Positions 41,522-51,260 of a stretch of DNA of 64,000 nt are shown one piece after another. The stretch's first letter is position 1, and each line of letters starts with the position of its first letter. Source of the stretch: CAVRIA01 sp963721115 (GTDB lineage: Bacteria; Desulfobacterota; Binatia; HRBIN30; CADEER01); NCBI GenBank assembly GCA_963721115.1, contig CAVRIA010000001.1, positions 1-64,000 on the forward strand, read 5' to 3'. Under the pieces are notes generated by a model. It worked only from the letters and a program-made list of their open reading frames with translations. It was not told where the DNA came from and made no database searches. The translations under genes were made by a program, and so were the position numbers.

Positions 41522-43897
41522 TCAGAGGGGCCAGTTGTTGATCAGCAGGTAGGGAGCCCAGTACGCGGGGTGTCGATAACGCCGGTCCTCGAGCAGCGAC
41601 AACTGTGCGCGCTGCAGCGCGACGGCCTTGCTGACGCCGGGGTCGCGAAGCTGGCGGTAGAACGCCTCGACCAGATCGGCTGCCGCTTCGTCGTCGATGA
41701 ACCAGAGAGTCGCCAGCGCGCTCTTCGCCCCGGCCTTGACCGCCACGCCGGCGAGGCCGAGCGCGGCGCGGTCGTCGCCCGCCGCCGTCTGGCAGGCGCT
41801 CAAGGTCAGGAGCTCGAGGGGCTCGTCGCGGTAGCGGAACAGACCGACGAGCTGATCGAGGCGGTTCATGGTCAGCCTGCCGTCGAAGGTGAGCAGAAAG
41901 GTGCGCGCCACCTGCCCCTGAAACTCTCCGTGCGAGGCGATGTGCACCACTGTGAACGGCTCGCGCTCCATCGCCTTCTGCAGGCGCGGGATCTCGAACG
42001 CGTCGTTCAACAGCACCGTGCCGCCGTACATCTGGTGAATGGCGCGCGTCTCCTGCGCGACGCTGGCCAACGCCGGATATCCCTGCACCGCTTCCGTCAA
42101 CCCGGCGATCAGCAGGCGGATGTCGTCGTGCGCCAGCGGGTGTGGGTCGGTCAGATCGAGCGCCGGCGTGATGGCGACCGCGTACCGCTCGATGAGGAAG
42201 CGCTGCCCGTCGTTGAGCGCGGCCATCGGAATCGTGCCCAGCGGACCGTAGGGGACGAACACCAGCGTGTCGATCTTCGCGGTCGTCAGCTCCGCCGCGA
42301 GCGGCCGGATGAGCCAATCGTAGAGCTGACGGGCGGGGCGGAGAAACTCGAACGTCGTGCGCTTCTCGAGCAGGCGCCGAAACGCGCGGATCTCCTCCGT
42401 CAGGCGCTCGCGGGTCACGGGCACCGAGAGCTCTCGGATGCCGGTGGATCGGCTGACGAGCAGCTCGAGGCGATCGGGCAGCGCGATCGGGTAGATCACC
42501 GCCGCCGTCGGCGAGATGTCCTCCAGCCGGGACGGCCGGTTGCGGCTCGCGTCGACGCAGTCGTCCTGGAAGTAGTTCTGCAGCTCGGCCACCTTGAGCG
42601 ACTCCATCGTCTCGCGTGCTTCCTGCAGGTAGGGCTGCTGCTCTGCCGAGTCGGGCAGGGACGCCGCGCGCTGCAGGAGGAGGTCGACGAGGTCGAGAAA
42701 GACCGCGCCGATGGTATCCTCGAACGCCGTCCCACTGGCCGCGGCGCGGCGGACGAGATTCCTGCGGATCGGTTGAGCGGTGCGCACGGCTCGCCGGCAG
42801 GCGGCCAGGGCGCCGTCGATGTCGCCCTGCGCCTCGAGGAGGCGGCCCGTCTGCCACTCCCACTGGTAGAGCAGCTCGGGGACGTCGATCTGCTGTGCCG
42901 CGAATACCGCGCGGCGTGTCAACGTGAGCGCCGCCTCGGATTGCCCCTGCTTCTCGTACAGGCGTCCGTCGAAGCCCCAGGCCGCGGAGGAGGCGCGCCG
43001 GTCGCCGATGGCCCCGGCGACGTCGCCGGCCTCCTCGAAGAGCTGGACGGCTCGTAGGGTGGACGACGACCGCTCGTCGGCAAGCTGCCCGGCGAGGCGC
43101 TCGAAGGCGCGGCCCAGCCGCACCAGCCCGTCCGCCCTGGCATGGGAGGGGGGGAGCCGCCTCGTCTCGTCCAGCCCCCGGTCGAGCAGTCGATGAGCTT
43201 CGTCCGGCTGCTGCTGCTCCAACGCGACCAGGGCCAGGTTGGTGAGGGCGCGGGCCGCGACCGTGTGCCGGCGGGCGCGGCGGGAGAGGGTGACGCTCTC
43301 CGCGTAAGCGGTCCGAGCGTCGGCCCATCGCCCTTGTGCCGCCTCGAGATTGCCGAGGCTGTTCATGGCCACCGCGGCCAGCGCCGGATCGTTCGCCTGG
43401 CGCGCCTCCGCAGCGCTGGCGGTCAGGTCGCGGCGGGCCGCGTCCGACGACCCCATGTATCTTTCGGCGTCACCGACGCGCGCCAGCGCGCGTCGTTCGA
43501 GACGCGCGTCGGCCAGGGCCGCAGCCCGGCGCTGCGCCCGTCGTGCCGAGTCGAGCGCCTCCTCGTAGCGGCCGAGCGCCGAGTACGCCTCCGACGAGTC
43601 GAGCAAGGCGGCGATGGCCTCCTTCTCTCGACCCGCCTGTTGCGCCGATTGAGCGGCCGCTGCGGACAGCAGAGCCGCCGTCTCGAAATCTCCCTTCTCG
43701 AAGGCGTCGTGCACGGCCGAGCGCGGCGACGGTGGGACGGGATTCTCGCCGGCCATGGTTTCGGGCATGGTGATCAGCCCGAGAACGAGCAGCAGGCAGA
43801 GGACCCGGGCCGGGCGCGGGACGGGCCGTTCGGCGCCCGGCCCCGGCGGGACCCGCCGCGGCCGCGCTGCCGGGGACTCACTGCGGCGTTGCGGCAT
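41522..43897 (-). CDS. secreted CHAT-domain protein with TPR region
   Basis: The 791 residues have a hydrophobic signal region (about 31-48: VLCLLLVLGLITM), a long TPR array (about 55-450, e.g. SEAYSALGRYEEALDSARRA and MNSLGNLEAAQGRWADARTA) and a C-terminal CHAT caspase-like domain. The catalytic dyad is intact: His656 in VVHIASHGEFQG and Cys702 in LLTLSACQTAAGDD. CHAT proteases cleave partner proteins; in several bacteria they sit beside filamentous-haemagglutinin exoproteins. Here its start overlaps the FHA gene stop by 20 bases (43878-43897), so the two are co-translated and the FHA protein is the obvious candidate substrate or partner. Confidence 0.9.
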   Translation of the reverse strand: MPQRRSESPAARPRRVPPGPGAERPVPRPARVLCLLLVLGLITMPETMAGENPVPPSPRSAVHDAFEKGDFETAALLSAAAAQSAQQAGREKEAIAALLDSSEAYSALGRYEEALDSARRAQRRAAALADARLERRALARVGDAERYMGSSDAARRDLTASAAEARQANDPALAAVAMNSLGNLEAAQGRWADARTAYAESVTLSRRARRHTVAARALTNLALVALEQQQPDEAHRLLDRGLDETRRLPPSHARADGLVRLGRAFERLAGQLADERSSSTLRAVQLFEEAGDVAGAIGDRRASSAAWGFDGRLYEKQGQSEAALTLTRRAVFAAQQIDVPELLYQWEWQTGRLLEAQGDIDGALAACRRAVRTAQPIRRNLVRRAAASGTAFEDTIGAVFLDLVDLLLQRAASLPDSAEQQPYLQEARETMESLKVAELQNYFQDDCVDASRNRPSRLEDISPTAAVIYPIALPDRLELLVSRSTGIRELSVPVTRERLTEEIRAFRRLLEKRTTFEFLRPARQLYDWLIRPLAAELTTAKIDTLVFVPYGPLGTIPMAALNDGQRFLIERYAVAITPALDLTDPHPLAHDDIRLLIAGLTEAVQGYPALASVAQETRAIHQMYGGTVLLNDAFEIPRLQKAMEREPFTVVHIASHGEFQGQVARTFLLTFDGRLTMNRLDQLVGLFRYRDEPLELLTLSACQTAAGDDRAALGLAGVAVKAGAKSALATLWFIDDEAAADLVEAFYRQLRDPGVSKAVALQRAQLSLLEDRRYRHPAYWAPYLLINNWPL

Positions 43898-46800
43898 CGA
43901 GCCGGTAGCAGTCGGCGAAGGGGTCCGCGACCCCGGGCGCGATTCCGAGGTGCCCGCGAATCACGAAGCTGCTTCGATGGGCGCCCCGCGCGGCGCAGCG
44001 GCTCGGCAGCAGCGCGGTGGCTTCGAGGAACGACGCGGGCAACGTGGCCAGCGCGGCGTTGAGATTGGTCTCGGGCGAGTTGATCTGCACGATGCCGTTG
44101 ATTCCCTGCCTCGACGAGGCGTCGACGGTGCTGTCGGCCGACGCTACGTATGTCTGCGCGTCGATGGAGATGTTGCCGCCATTGCCGACGTCGGCCTGGG
44201 CGACGATCTGGCTCCGATTGAGCACGACGAACGTCGACCTGGCGGTGACGTTCCCCCCGTCGCCGCTGCCGCTGCGGACGCTGGTGGTGACGGCGCTGCG
44301 GTCGAGATCGACGAGATGGCCCGCCTCGATGTCGATGCTGCCGCCGAATCCCTCGCTGGCTTCCGTGGTCACGGACGCATCGGTGGCGTGGATGTCGTTG
44401 GCTGCCCGGATGGTGATGCTCCCGGCATCGGCGGAACCGCTGCTCCTGGCGTCGATCGATCCGCCATCGCTGAGCTCGGCGTCTCCGACCTCGGCCACGA
44501 TGTCTCCGGCGCGCCCGGAGCCGGTGCTGTCGGCCTCGATCTTCGCGCCCGTGTCGATCTGCAGCTCCGGGGCGGAGACCGATACCCGCCCGGCGGAGCC
44601 GCTGCCGGTCGCTCTGCTGAGGAGACTGCCGCCGTCGGAGAGAGCGATCGATTCCGTGGCGTTCACGGTGAGCGTGCCGCCCGAGCCGGACCCCATCGTA
44701 CTGCCGCTGATGGAGCCGTCTCCTCGAACCGCGAGCTGGTCGACGGAGATCGACAGCTCCCCCGCGCTTCCCGGCCCGGAGGTGCCCGCGTCGATCGTCC
44801 CCTGGTCGACCGTGAGAAGCGGGGCGGCGATCGAGAGGTCGCCGGCCCTCCCGGCCCCCTCGCTCTGGCTCGCCGCCGTCGTGAACACGCCGCTCCCGGC
44901 GCCGGATTCATCGCGACCGGATACGGTCACCGCCTCGCTCGCCGTGATCGTCAACCGGCCGCCCTCACCGGCGCCGAAGGTGTTGCTGGAAACGAAACTG
45001 CCGCTGCTCACGTCCATCGTTCCGACGTCGATCGTCAGATCCCCGGCGGCATGGTCCCCTCCCAGGGTGGCGCTGGCGATGAAGGCCCCGTCGCTGAGCT
45101 CGAGCTGATCGGCTGCGACCGTCAGGTCGCCGCCGTTCCCGCCGCCGGCGGTGGCGGAGGACAGGGAACCGCTGGCCAGGATGATGGAGGGGGCGCTGAC
45201 GGCGACCTCGCCCGCGGCGCCGGTGCCGAGCGCTTGACTGAAGATGCCGCTGCGGTTCCCGTGTTCATCGACACCCGCGACGGCCACCTGATCGGTGGCC
45301 GTGACGCGCAACGTCCCGCCGCTGCCGGATCCGCTGGCACTGGTGGCGATCGACGCCCCGCCGTCGACGGTGACCGTGCCGGCGGACACGGACAGCGCAC
45401 CGCCGGATCCGCTGGCGCCGGGGAGCGAACGGCTGGCGACGCTGCTGACGTGAGTGCCGGCGGCGTCTTCCCCGGAGACGGCCACGGCTTCGCGGGCTCG
45501 AATGGACAGCGCGCCGCCTCGGCCGGGGCCGGTGGTGCTGGTATCGACGAGGCCGCCTCCGTCCACCTTCACGTTGCGGGCGTCGATCGAAACGGATCCC
45601 GCGTCGCCGGCGCCGGCGGCCGTGGAGGCGGATTCGCTGGCGATGGTGCTGCTCAAGGTCCCGTCGCTGCTCACGCCCGAGACGGTCACCGCATCGGATG
45701 CCTGCACGGTCAGCGCGCCGCCCCGGCCGGCGCCGCGGCTGCTGGTATCGACGATGGCGCCGCCGTCGACCGTCAGAGCGGTCGCCGAGATGGACAGATC
45801 GCCGCCGGCGCCGGCGCCGGGAGCGTTGCCACGGGTCTCGCTCACGATGGTGCTGCGAAGGCCCTCTTGGCTCTCGCCGGAGACGGTCACCGCGCCGCTC
45901 GCGTCGATCCTCAGATCTCCTCCCCGACCGGCGCCGGAGGTGTCGGTATCGATGTTCGCTCCGCCCTCCACTCTCACGTTCGCCGCGGTGATCGATACGG
46001 ACCCCGCATCCCCCGCGGCGTCCGTGGTTCCGCGCGCTTCGCTGGTGATGCCGCTGCTGAACGTGTCGCTTCCCGTACCGCCGGGCAGGCTGCCCGTGCC
46101 CGTCACCATCACCGTATCGGTCGCCTCGATCGTCAGCGCGCCGCCGGTCCCGGGACCGAAGGTGCTGGTGTCGACGATCGAGCCCCCCGCACGGTCACGT
46201 TGCGCGCCGAGATCGACACCGTTCCCGCGTCGCCGGTACCGCCGAGGGACTGGCTCAGAATGGTGCTCAACGAGCTCGCGTCGACCGTGTCGGCGTCGAT
46301 CGCCAAGACGCCACCGACTCCGGCGCCGAGGGTGTTCGTGTCGACGTCGGCGCCGGTGTCGAGGGTGACCGTCTTCGCCGAGAGGGTGAGAGACCCGGCG
46401 TCCCCGGCCTCGGGCCCCGTTCCCGCGGCTTCGCTGGTGATGCGCGCGCCGTCCGAGACCTCGAGGGAGTCGGTCGCCGCGATGGACAGCGGGCCACCGC
46501 GACCCGGGCCGACGGTGCTGGTATCGATCGTGGCGCCGCCGTCGACCCGTACCGTCCTGGCCGAGACGGAGAGCGCGCCGGCGTCCCCGGCTCCGGGAGC
46601 CGGTCCGCGGGCGTCACTCTCGAGACTACCGCCGAACAGCGTCACGGAGTCGGTTGCCGAGATGGTCAACGTTCCCCCGCGACCGGCGCCGACGGTCGTG
46701 GTGGCGATCGAGGCGCCGCCGGTGACGCTGAGCTGGTCCACCTGGACATCGGCGCCGCCGCCGTCTCCGTCGCCGGTGACGGCTGCCACGACCGCACCGT

Positions 46801-47632
46801 CCGACAGCTCGAATCGGCCGCCGCGGATCACGACGGTCCCTCCCTGCTCGGCGCTGGCATTGATCAGGGCACCGCCGGAGGCGTTGATTCTGCCCAGGTG
46901 CTCCGCGCCGTTCACCTCCGATCCCGGCAGACCCTCGTCCGAGGTCACCTCGCCCGCGGAGGCGAGGCTCGTCACGTCGATTCGACCGCCGTGCGCGACG
47001 ACCGAGCCGCCGCGCATGTCGACGTCGCCTCCGACCAGCGCCACGCTCTCGCCGTCGGGTACCCGGAGGTTGGCGCCGTCCAGCGCGATCGAACCCGGCC
47101 GATCGCCGAGGAACCCGAACGCCGCCGGCGGATCGACGGTCAGGATGCTCCGGGCCGGATCGGTCGCGTCGAACCGCCCCGTCTTGCCCAGACGGATGTA
47201 GTCGGCGGTGCTGACGGCGAACGATCCCTTGACGTCGACCGAAGCGTTCGACCCGAACATGACGCCGCGCGGATTGACGAGATAGAGATCGGCTCCAGGG
47301 ATATCCGAGGCGAGGCGGCCGTCGATCGTCGAGGGATCGCCACCCGTCACCCGCCCGATGACGTTGCGTACCGTGGGGGGGCCGGTGAACGTCGCGCTCT
47401 CCCCCTCGTGCACGTTGAACTCTCCGAAGCTGTGAAACAGGTTGCCGCCGACCTGCTTCCCCACGTCGGCGGGGATGGTGAAGTCGGGCCCCGCGAGCGG
47501 ACCGCTCGGTCCCAGGGTTCCGTCCAGGGTGATCTGGCCCAGGGTCGGCCGGCAGAGGACGACGGTCCACAGCACGACCCCCGCGACGACGAGCGAGCTC
47601 GGCGAGAGTCGCCGCGACGACTCGGTCATCAT
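43878..47632 (-). CDS. filamentous-haemagglutinin-type two-partner-secretion exoprotein, frameshift at C-run
   Basis: From ATG 47632 the product has a signal peptide (VVAGVVLWTVVLCRPTLGQ) and a TPS/haemagglutination activity domain (ITLDGTLG, then HSFGEFNVHEGESATFTGPP and YLVNPRGVMFGSNASVDVKG). A beta-helix of short repeats follows (VDGGATIDTSTVGPGRGGPL, then LSVSARTVRVDGG). The first frame ends at 46133, but the repeat pattern continues without loss from about 46190 in another frame to TGA 43878. The lesion is at a run of six C (46183-46188); adding one restores a single frame of about 1,250 codons. No TpsB transporter is in the window. Confidence 0.88.
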
Positions 47633-47834
47633 TCCCTCCTCGGTCGCTCCTCGGGTGACTGGGGGTTCGTGGGTTCGACCACTAGTCGGTCCCCGCGCCG
47701 CTCGTCAAGCATCGCTGCGACGCGGCGAACGCGCCGCCCGCCGTTGCGACGGCAGCGAGCGCGGCGGTAAGCGAATCGGACCATCCGGCGCCGGCCGGGG
47801 TTCCGAGTTGTGCTTGCCGTCAGGAGGTTCGCCG

Positions 47835-48980
47835 ATGCGCACCAAAGTCACCGAGATGCTGGGGATCGACTTCCCGATCTTTGCCTTCACCCATTGTCGC
47901 GACGTCGCCGCCGCCGTGACCAACGCCGGCGGCTTCGGCGTGCTTGGCGCGGTCGCCCACACCCCCGAGCAGCTCGACGTCGATCTCCAGTGGATCGCCG
48001 CGCAGACCAAAGGGAGACCGTTCGGCGTCGACCTGCTCATCCCGCGCAAGTACGTCGGCGCCGAGGAGGGAGGGATGGACCGCGCCGCCCTCAAGGCGAT
48101 GCTGCCGGAAGAACACCGGGAGTGGATCGACGAGCTGCTGGAGCGCTACGGCGTGCCGCCGCTCCCCGCCGCCGCTCCCGACAGCAACCGCGACGAGCGC
48201 GGCATCGGTGCGGTGCGAGTGGATGCGCGGGGCATGGCGCCGCTGATCGACGTCGCCTTCTCTCACCGCGTGCGTCTCATCGCCTCGGCGCTCGGAACGC
48301 CGCCGGCCTGGCTGATCGACAGAGCGCACGCGGCCGGCATTCCCGTCGCCGCCCTGGCGGGTCGTGTCGATCATGCGGTGGCGCACAAGCAGGCGGGCGT
48401 CGACATCGTCATCGCGCAGGGGACCGAGGGCGGCGGACACACGGGCGAGATCGCCACCATGGTCCTCGTCCCCCAGGCCGTCGACGCGGTGGCGCCCACA
48501 CCCGTGCTGGCGGCCGGTGGCATCGCCAGCGGACGCCAGGTCGCGGCCGCGCTCGCCCTCGGCGCCGAAGGCGTGTGGTGCGGCTCGGTGTGGCTGACCA
48601 CGCCGGAGGCCGAGACGTCTCCGGCCCTGCGCGAGAAGTTCCTCGCCGCCAGCTCGGCGGAGACGCGGCGGTCGCGCTCTCTCACCGGCAAGCCGGCGCG
48701 CATGTTGCGCAGCCCGTGGACCGACGCCTGGGAGGCTCCGGGCGCGCCGCAGCCCCTGCCGATGCCGCTGCAGAGCATGCTGGTGGCGGACGCCCAGCGC
48801 CGCCTGCATCGCGTCGCTCACCGACCCGACTCGGGCGGCCGCGAGCTGCTCACCTACTTCGTCGGCCAGGTGGTCGGCCAGCTCAACGCCTCGGTGCCCA
48901 CCCGCCAGGTCGTGCGCGACATGGTCGAGGAGTTCGTCGAGGTCATGGAGCGGCTCAACCGCCTCGTCGGCGAGGAGTGA
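47835..48980 (+). CDS. nitronate monooxygenase family flavoprotein
   Basis: The ATG at 47835 follows a caggagg site. The 381 residues show the NMO/2-nitropropane dioxygenase barrel: LGIDFPIFAFTHCRDVAAAV, NAGGFGVLGAVAHTPEQL, the FMN-binding VIAQGTEGGGHTGEIATMVL and VLAAGGIASGRQVAAALALG. Members oxidise alkyl nitronates or act as enoyl reductase-like flavoenzymes; the substrate is unknown. It is divergent from the FHA gene, with a 200-base intergenic region that probably holds both promoters. Confidence 0.9.
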   Translation: MRTKVTEMLGIDFPIFAFTHCRDVAAAVTNAGGFGVLGAVAHTPEQLDVDLQWIAAQTKGRPFGVDLLIPRKYVGAEEGGMDRAALKAMLPEEHREWIDELLERYGVPPLPAAAPDSNRDERGIGAVRVDARGMAPLIDVAFSHRVRLIASALGTPPAWLIDRAHAAGIPVAALAGRVDHAVAHKQAGVDIVIAQGTEGGGHTGEIATMVLVPQAVDAVAPTPVLAAGGIASGRQVAAALALGAEGVWCGSVWLTTPEAETSPALREKFLAASSAETRRSRSLTGKPARMLRSPWTDAWEAPGAPQPLPMPLQSMLVADAQRRLHRVAHRPDSGGRELLTYFVGQVVGQLNASVPTRQVVRDMVEEFVEVMERLNRLVGEE

Positions 48981-48996
48981 GAAGCGCGCGCTTCTC
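48979..48996. terminator. 18-base perfect palindrome between convergent genes
   Basis: gagaagcgcgcgcttctc is fully self-complementary and overlaps the monooxygenase stop codon, 30 bases before the end of the convergent minus-strand gene. It could act as a two-way terminator stem, though no T-run is seen. Confidence 0.4.
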
Positions 48997-49025
48997 CGTC
49001 GGCTCCGGCAGCCTGCGGCGCTCGT

Positions 49026-49748
49026 TCAGGGAGCCGCGCAACCGCGCAGGGCGAACCCTACGGCGCGGACGATCTCCTCGACGCGCACGGTGCCGTCGCC
49101 GTCGAAGTCCAGGGCGGGACAATCGGCGACGGGATCCGTCCCTTCCCAGATGAGGACCCCGGTGACGAGCTCGTCCACCGAGACCTCGCCGCTGCCGTCG
49201 CAGTCGCCCGGGCAGACGTCGGGTGGCGCGCTCCGCTTCAGGACGAGATCCGCGCACTGGTAGTAGATGTCGTTGCCCGGAACCGTGTAGGGCGGCTTGT
49301 CGTACATCACCTGGATGACCTGGAGCGTACATCGGTCGCACTCGATGTCGGGAAGCGTCACCGTGGCGCGGCTCTCGCCCCCTTGCGGCGTATCGGGGAT
49401 ATCGTCGAGCAACACTGTGGCATTGGAGTAGGTGTCGATCTCGGGCGAGCGCGTGTCGCAGCCGTTCTGGCACGCGGGATCGACGAAGTCGCCGTCGCCG
49501 GCGACGTCGAACGAGATGCGGAAATGCCCCGGGTGGTTCACGTACTCGTCCCAGACGATCTCGAGCCGCGCGCCGGGCTCCAACACCGTGACGTTGTCGC
49601 TGCGCCCGCCTCCGGCGAGGCCGCAGGGGCCCTCCTTGAGCACCGAATCGCCGTAGCGCGATGGGGGGAACCGCAGGCCGATGTGTGCCGCCGCCGGTGA
49701 AGCCAGCGCCATGCCGAACGCGAACACCAATCTCGCAAGCGCTCTCAC
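49026..49748 (-). CDS. secreted LPMO-like protein (SCE4755-type) with dockerin-like tail
   Basis: GTG 49748 starts a 240-residue product. The signal peptide MRALARLVFAFGMALASPAA would be cleaved to expose AHIGLRFPPSRYG or HIGLRF, leaving an N-terminal His. A second His pair lies in YVNHPGHFRISF. An N-terminal His plus an internal His is the copper histidine brace of lytic polysaccharide monooxygenases. The arrangement matches the 'SCE4755 family polysaccharide monooxygenase-like' group known from myxobacteria. The C-terminal 55 residues have two Asp-rich, EF-hand/dockerin-like loops (GDCDGSGEVSVDELV and DFDGDGTVRVEEIV). Activity is not established. It starts nine bases after the preceding stop. 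Confidence 0.75.
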   Translation of the reverse strand: MRALARLVFAFGMALASPAAAHIGLRFPPSRYGDSVLKEGPCGLAGGGRSDNVTVLEPGARLEIVWDEYVNHPGHFRISFDVAGDGDFVDPACQNGCDTRSPEIDTYSNATVLLDDIPDTPQGGESRATVTLPDIECDRCTLQVIQVMYDKPPYTVPGNDIYYQCADLVLKRSAPPDVCPGDCDGSGEVSVDELVTGVLIWEGTDPVADCPALDFDGDGTVRVEEIVRAVGFALRGCAAP

Positions 49749-49757
49749 GGGTCGACG

Positions 49758-50717
49758 CTAATCGCTCGTCGCCGTTGTGGCAACCGATACGGCTCGACGC
49801 AGAAAGGCGACGGTCGCCGCCGCGGCGTTGTGCGCCGAGAGCCGGTAGTAGGCGAAGAACTGAGCCGGAAACCCGGGCAGCCCGAGCGGATCGCCGCTGC
49901 CGTCCGACGTCGCCCGGAAAGCGATGAACGGCAAGCCGCGCGCCACCGTCTCGCGGGCGATGGCCGCCGTTTCCATGTCCATGACGACCGTCGTCTCGTT
50001 GGTGCTCGCCGCCGTCGTCCGCGCCGCGTCGCGAGTCTCCGCCGCCGCTGTTGCGGCGGCGGCGGGCAACGGGACGTCGCAGCCGAACACGTCGTCGCCG
50101 CCGGGTTGGCAGGGCAAGGGCATGTCGTTGAACGGATCCTCGCTCTGACCGACGCCGCCCACGACGATGTCGGGCTGATGGGGCAGACAGACGATTCCCT
50201 TGGCGGGATTGTTCGGGATCACGGTGCAGCGCTGCAGAACGACGGTGCCGGAAGAGGCGACTTCCTCGGCCGCCTGCAGCCAATCGGCGCTCGCCGGGTA
50301 GGACGTGTCGTCCGGAAGGGTCCAGGTTCGCGCGACGGTGACGTCTCCGACGCGCAGCGTGCTTCCGGCGACGGCCGAGACGACGACTCCCGCCACGTCG
50401 AAGGTGTCGAGCACCGCGCGCGTCGTCTCCGCCGCGTTCACCAGCCCGATGCCGGTGAGGCCGAAGACCACCGGCACGCCCGCGAGCGTGCCGATCCGGA
50501 ACGTGTGTCCGTTGACGATCGCCGTCTCCTGGACGCTGGCCTGCGCCTGGATGGGGGCCATCTCGGCCGGGAACGCGCTCAGCACGGCGATGCGTGCCGT
50601 GCCGCCGCCGCCACCGCCGTCTCCACCGCCGCAGGCACCGATGCAGACGCCGAGCGCGGCGAGGAGGACGTAGCGCGGCTGAAGCGACGGGTAACGGAGG
50701 AAGGGGATCATCGGCAT
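49758..50717 (-). CDS. exported lipoprotein with nucleosidase/phosphorylase (MTAN-like) domain
   Basis: The ATG at 50717 lies seven bases after ggagaccg. The 319 residues begin with a lipoprotein signal ending in LGVCIGAC-GGGDGG (glycine linker). A PNP/UDP-phosphorylase-type domain follows: RIAVLSAFPAEMAPIQAQA, VVFGLTGIGLVNAAETTRAV and, near the C-terminus, VVMDMETAAIARE, whose Glu-Thr-Ala motif matches the nucleoside-binding site of MTA/SAH nucleosidases. The family is normally cytoplasmic, so periplasmic or surface location is unusual. An insertion of about 90 residues separates the core motifs. Confidence 0.75.
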   Translation of the reverse strand: MPMIPFLRYPSLQPRYVLLAALGVCIGACGGGDGGGGGGTARIAVLSAFPAEMAPIQAQASVQETAIVNGHTFRIGTLAGVPVVFGLTGIGLVNAAETTRAVLDTFDVAGVVVSAVAGSTLRVGDVTVARTWTLPDDTSYPASADWLQAAEEVASSGTVVLQRCTVIPNNPAKGIVCLPHQPDIVVGGVGQSEDPFNDMPLPCQPGGDDVFGCDVPLPAAAATAAAETRDAARTTAASTNETTVVMDMETAAIARETVARGLPFIAFRATSDGSGDPLGLPGFPAQFFAYYRLSAHNAAAATVAFLRRAVSVATTATSD

Positions 50718-50787
50718 AGGCGGTCTCCGTGTTGGGGAGAACAGCTTCTGATGATTTTCCGCCGAACGTCAATGTAAATCTGGAGTG

Positions 50788-50819
50788 GGAGTGATGCAGT
50801 GCCGGAGTGATTCAGTGTC
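50788..50819. repeat. two tandem 16-bp imperfect repeats in a divergent promoter region
   Basis: ggagtgatgcagtgcc (50788-50803) is followed directly by ggagtgattcagtgtc (50804-50819), two mismatches. They lie in the 207-base gap between divergent genes at 50717 and 50925 and could be binding sites for a regulator. Confidence 0.5.
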
Positions 50820-50924
50820 GGCTGCTGGCTCGAGGGGCATGAGCGGGTCACGCCCCTCTCTTCCTGCGCGGCGCGAGCCGCACGACCACTTGGCGAAACG
50901 CTCCGCACGCAGTAGAGGTGGTGC

Positions 50925-51260
50925 ATGAGACGACTCCATCCTGGGAGAACGGCGCTGGTCGCCGCGCTCGCCTTCCTGACGACGGCGGGCGCCGGCCGAG
51001 CGATGGCGATCGACGGCGGTCCGCCGAGCATACAGATCGCACAGGCGGGGGGGACCGAGCCGCGCGAGCTCGAGCCGCGCTACAAGCCGGTGCCGCCGGA
51101 GGAGACGGGTTGGTACAACTCGGGCTACATCTTCGCCCTCACCCGCGGCGTCGCCGAATCGACGATGCTGCCGGCGGCGAAGGTGCCTCTCTTCGTCTTC
51201 ACCGTACCGCTCGACATCGTGCTTCTTCCCATCGCGGCGATCGGGGGGCTGTTCGGATGA
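50925..51260 (+). CDS. small exported membrane-associated protein of envelope operon
   Basis: The 111 residues begin MRRLHPGRTALVAALAFLTT, a signal peptide, followed by a proline-rich stretch (ELEPRYKPVPPEETGW) and two hydrophobic segments (KVPLFVFTVPLDIVLLPIAA). The C-terminal pattern resembles small YceK/YidQ-like lipoproteins, but I see no lipobox. The stop overlaps the next ATG (ATGA at 51257-51260), so it is co-translated with the LpoB-like gene. Function unknown. Confidence 0.7.
   Translation: MRRLHPGRTALVAALAFLTTAGAGRAMAIDGGPPSIQIAQAGGTEPRELEPRYKPVPPEETGWYNSGYIFALTRGVAESTMLPAAKVPLFVFTVPLDIVLLPIAAIGGLFG

Noticed and set aside
43878..47632. Treating the exoprotein as two separate genes
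   Set aside because: The second part lacks a signal peptide and continues the same repeat pattern without a gap; a single indel at the C-run explains both.
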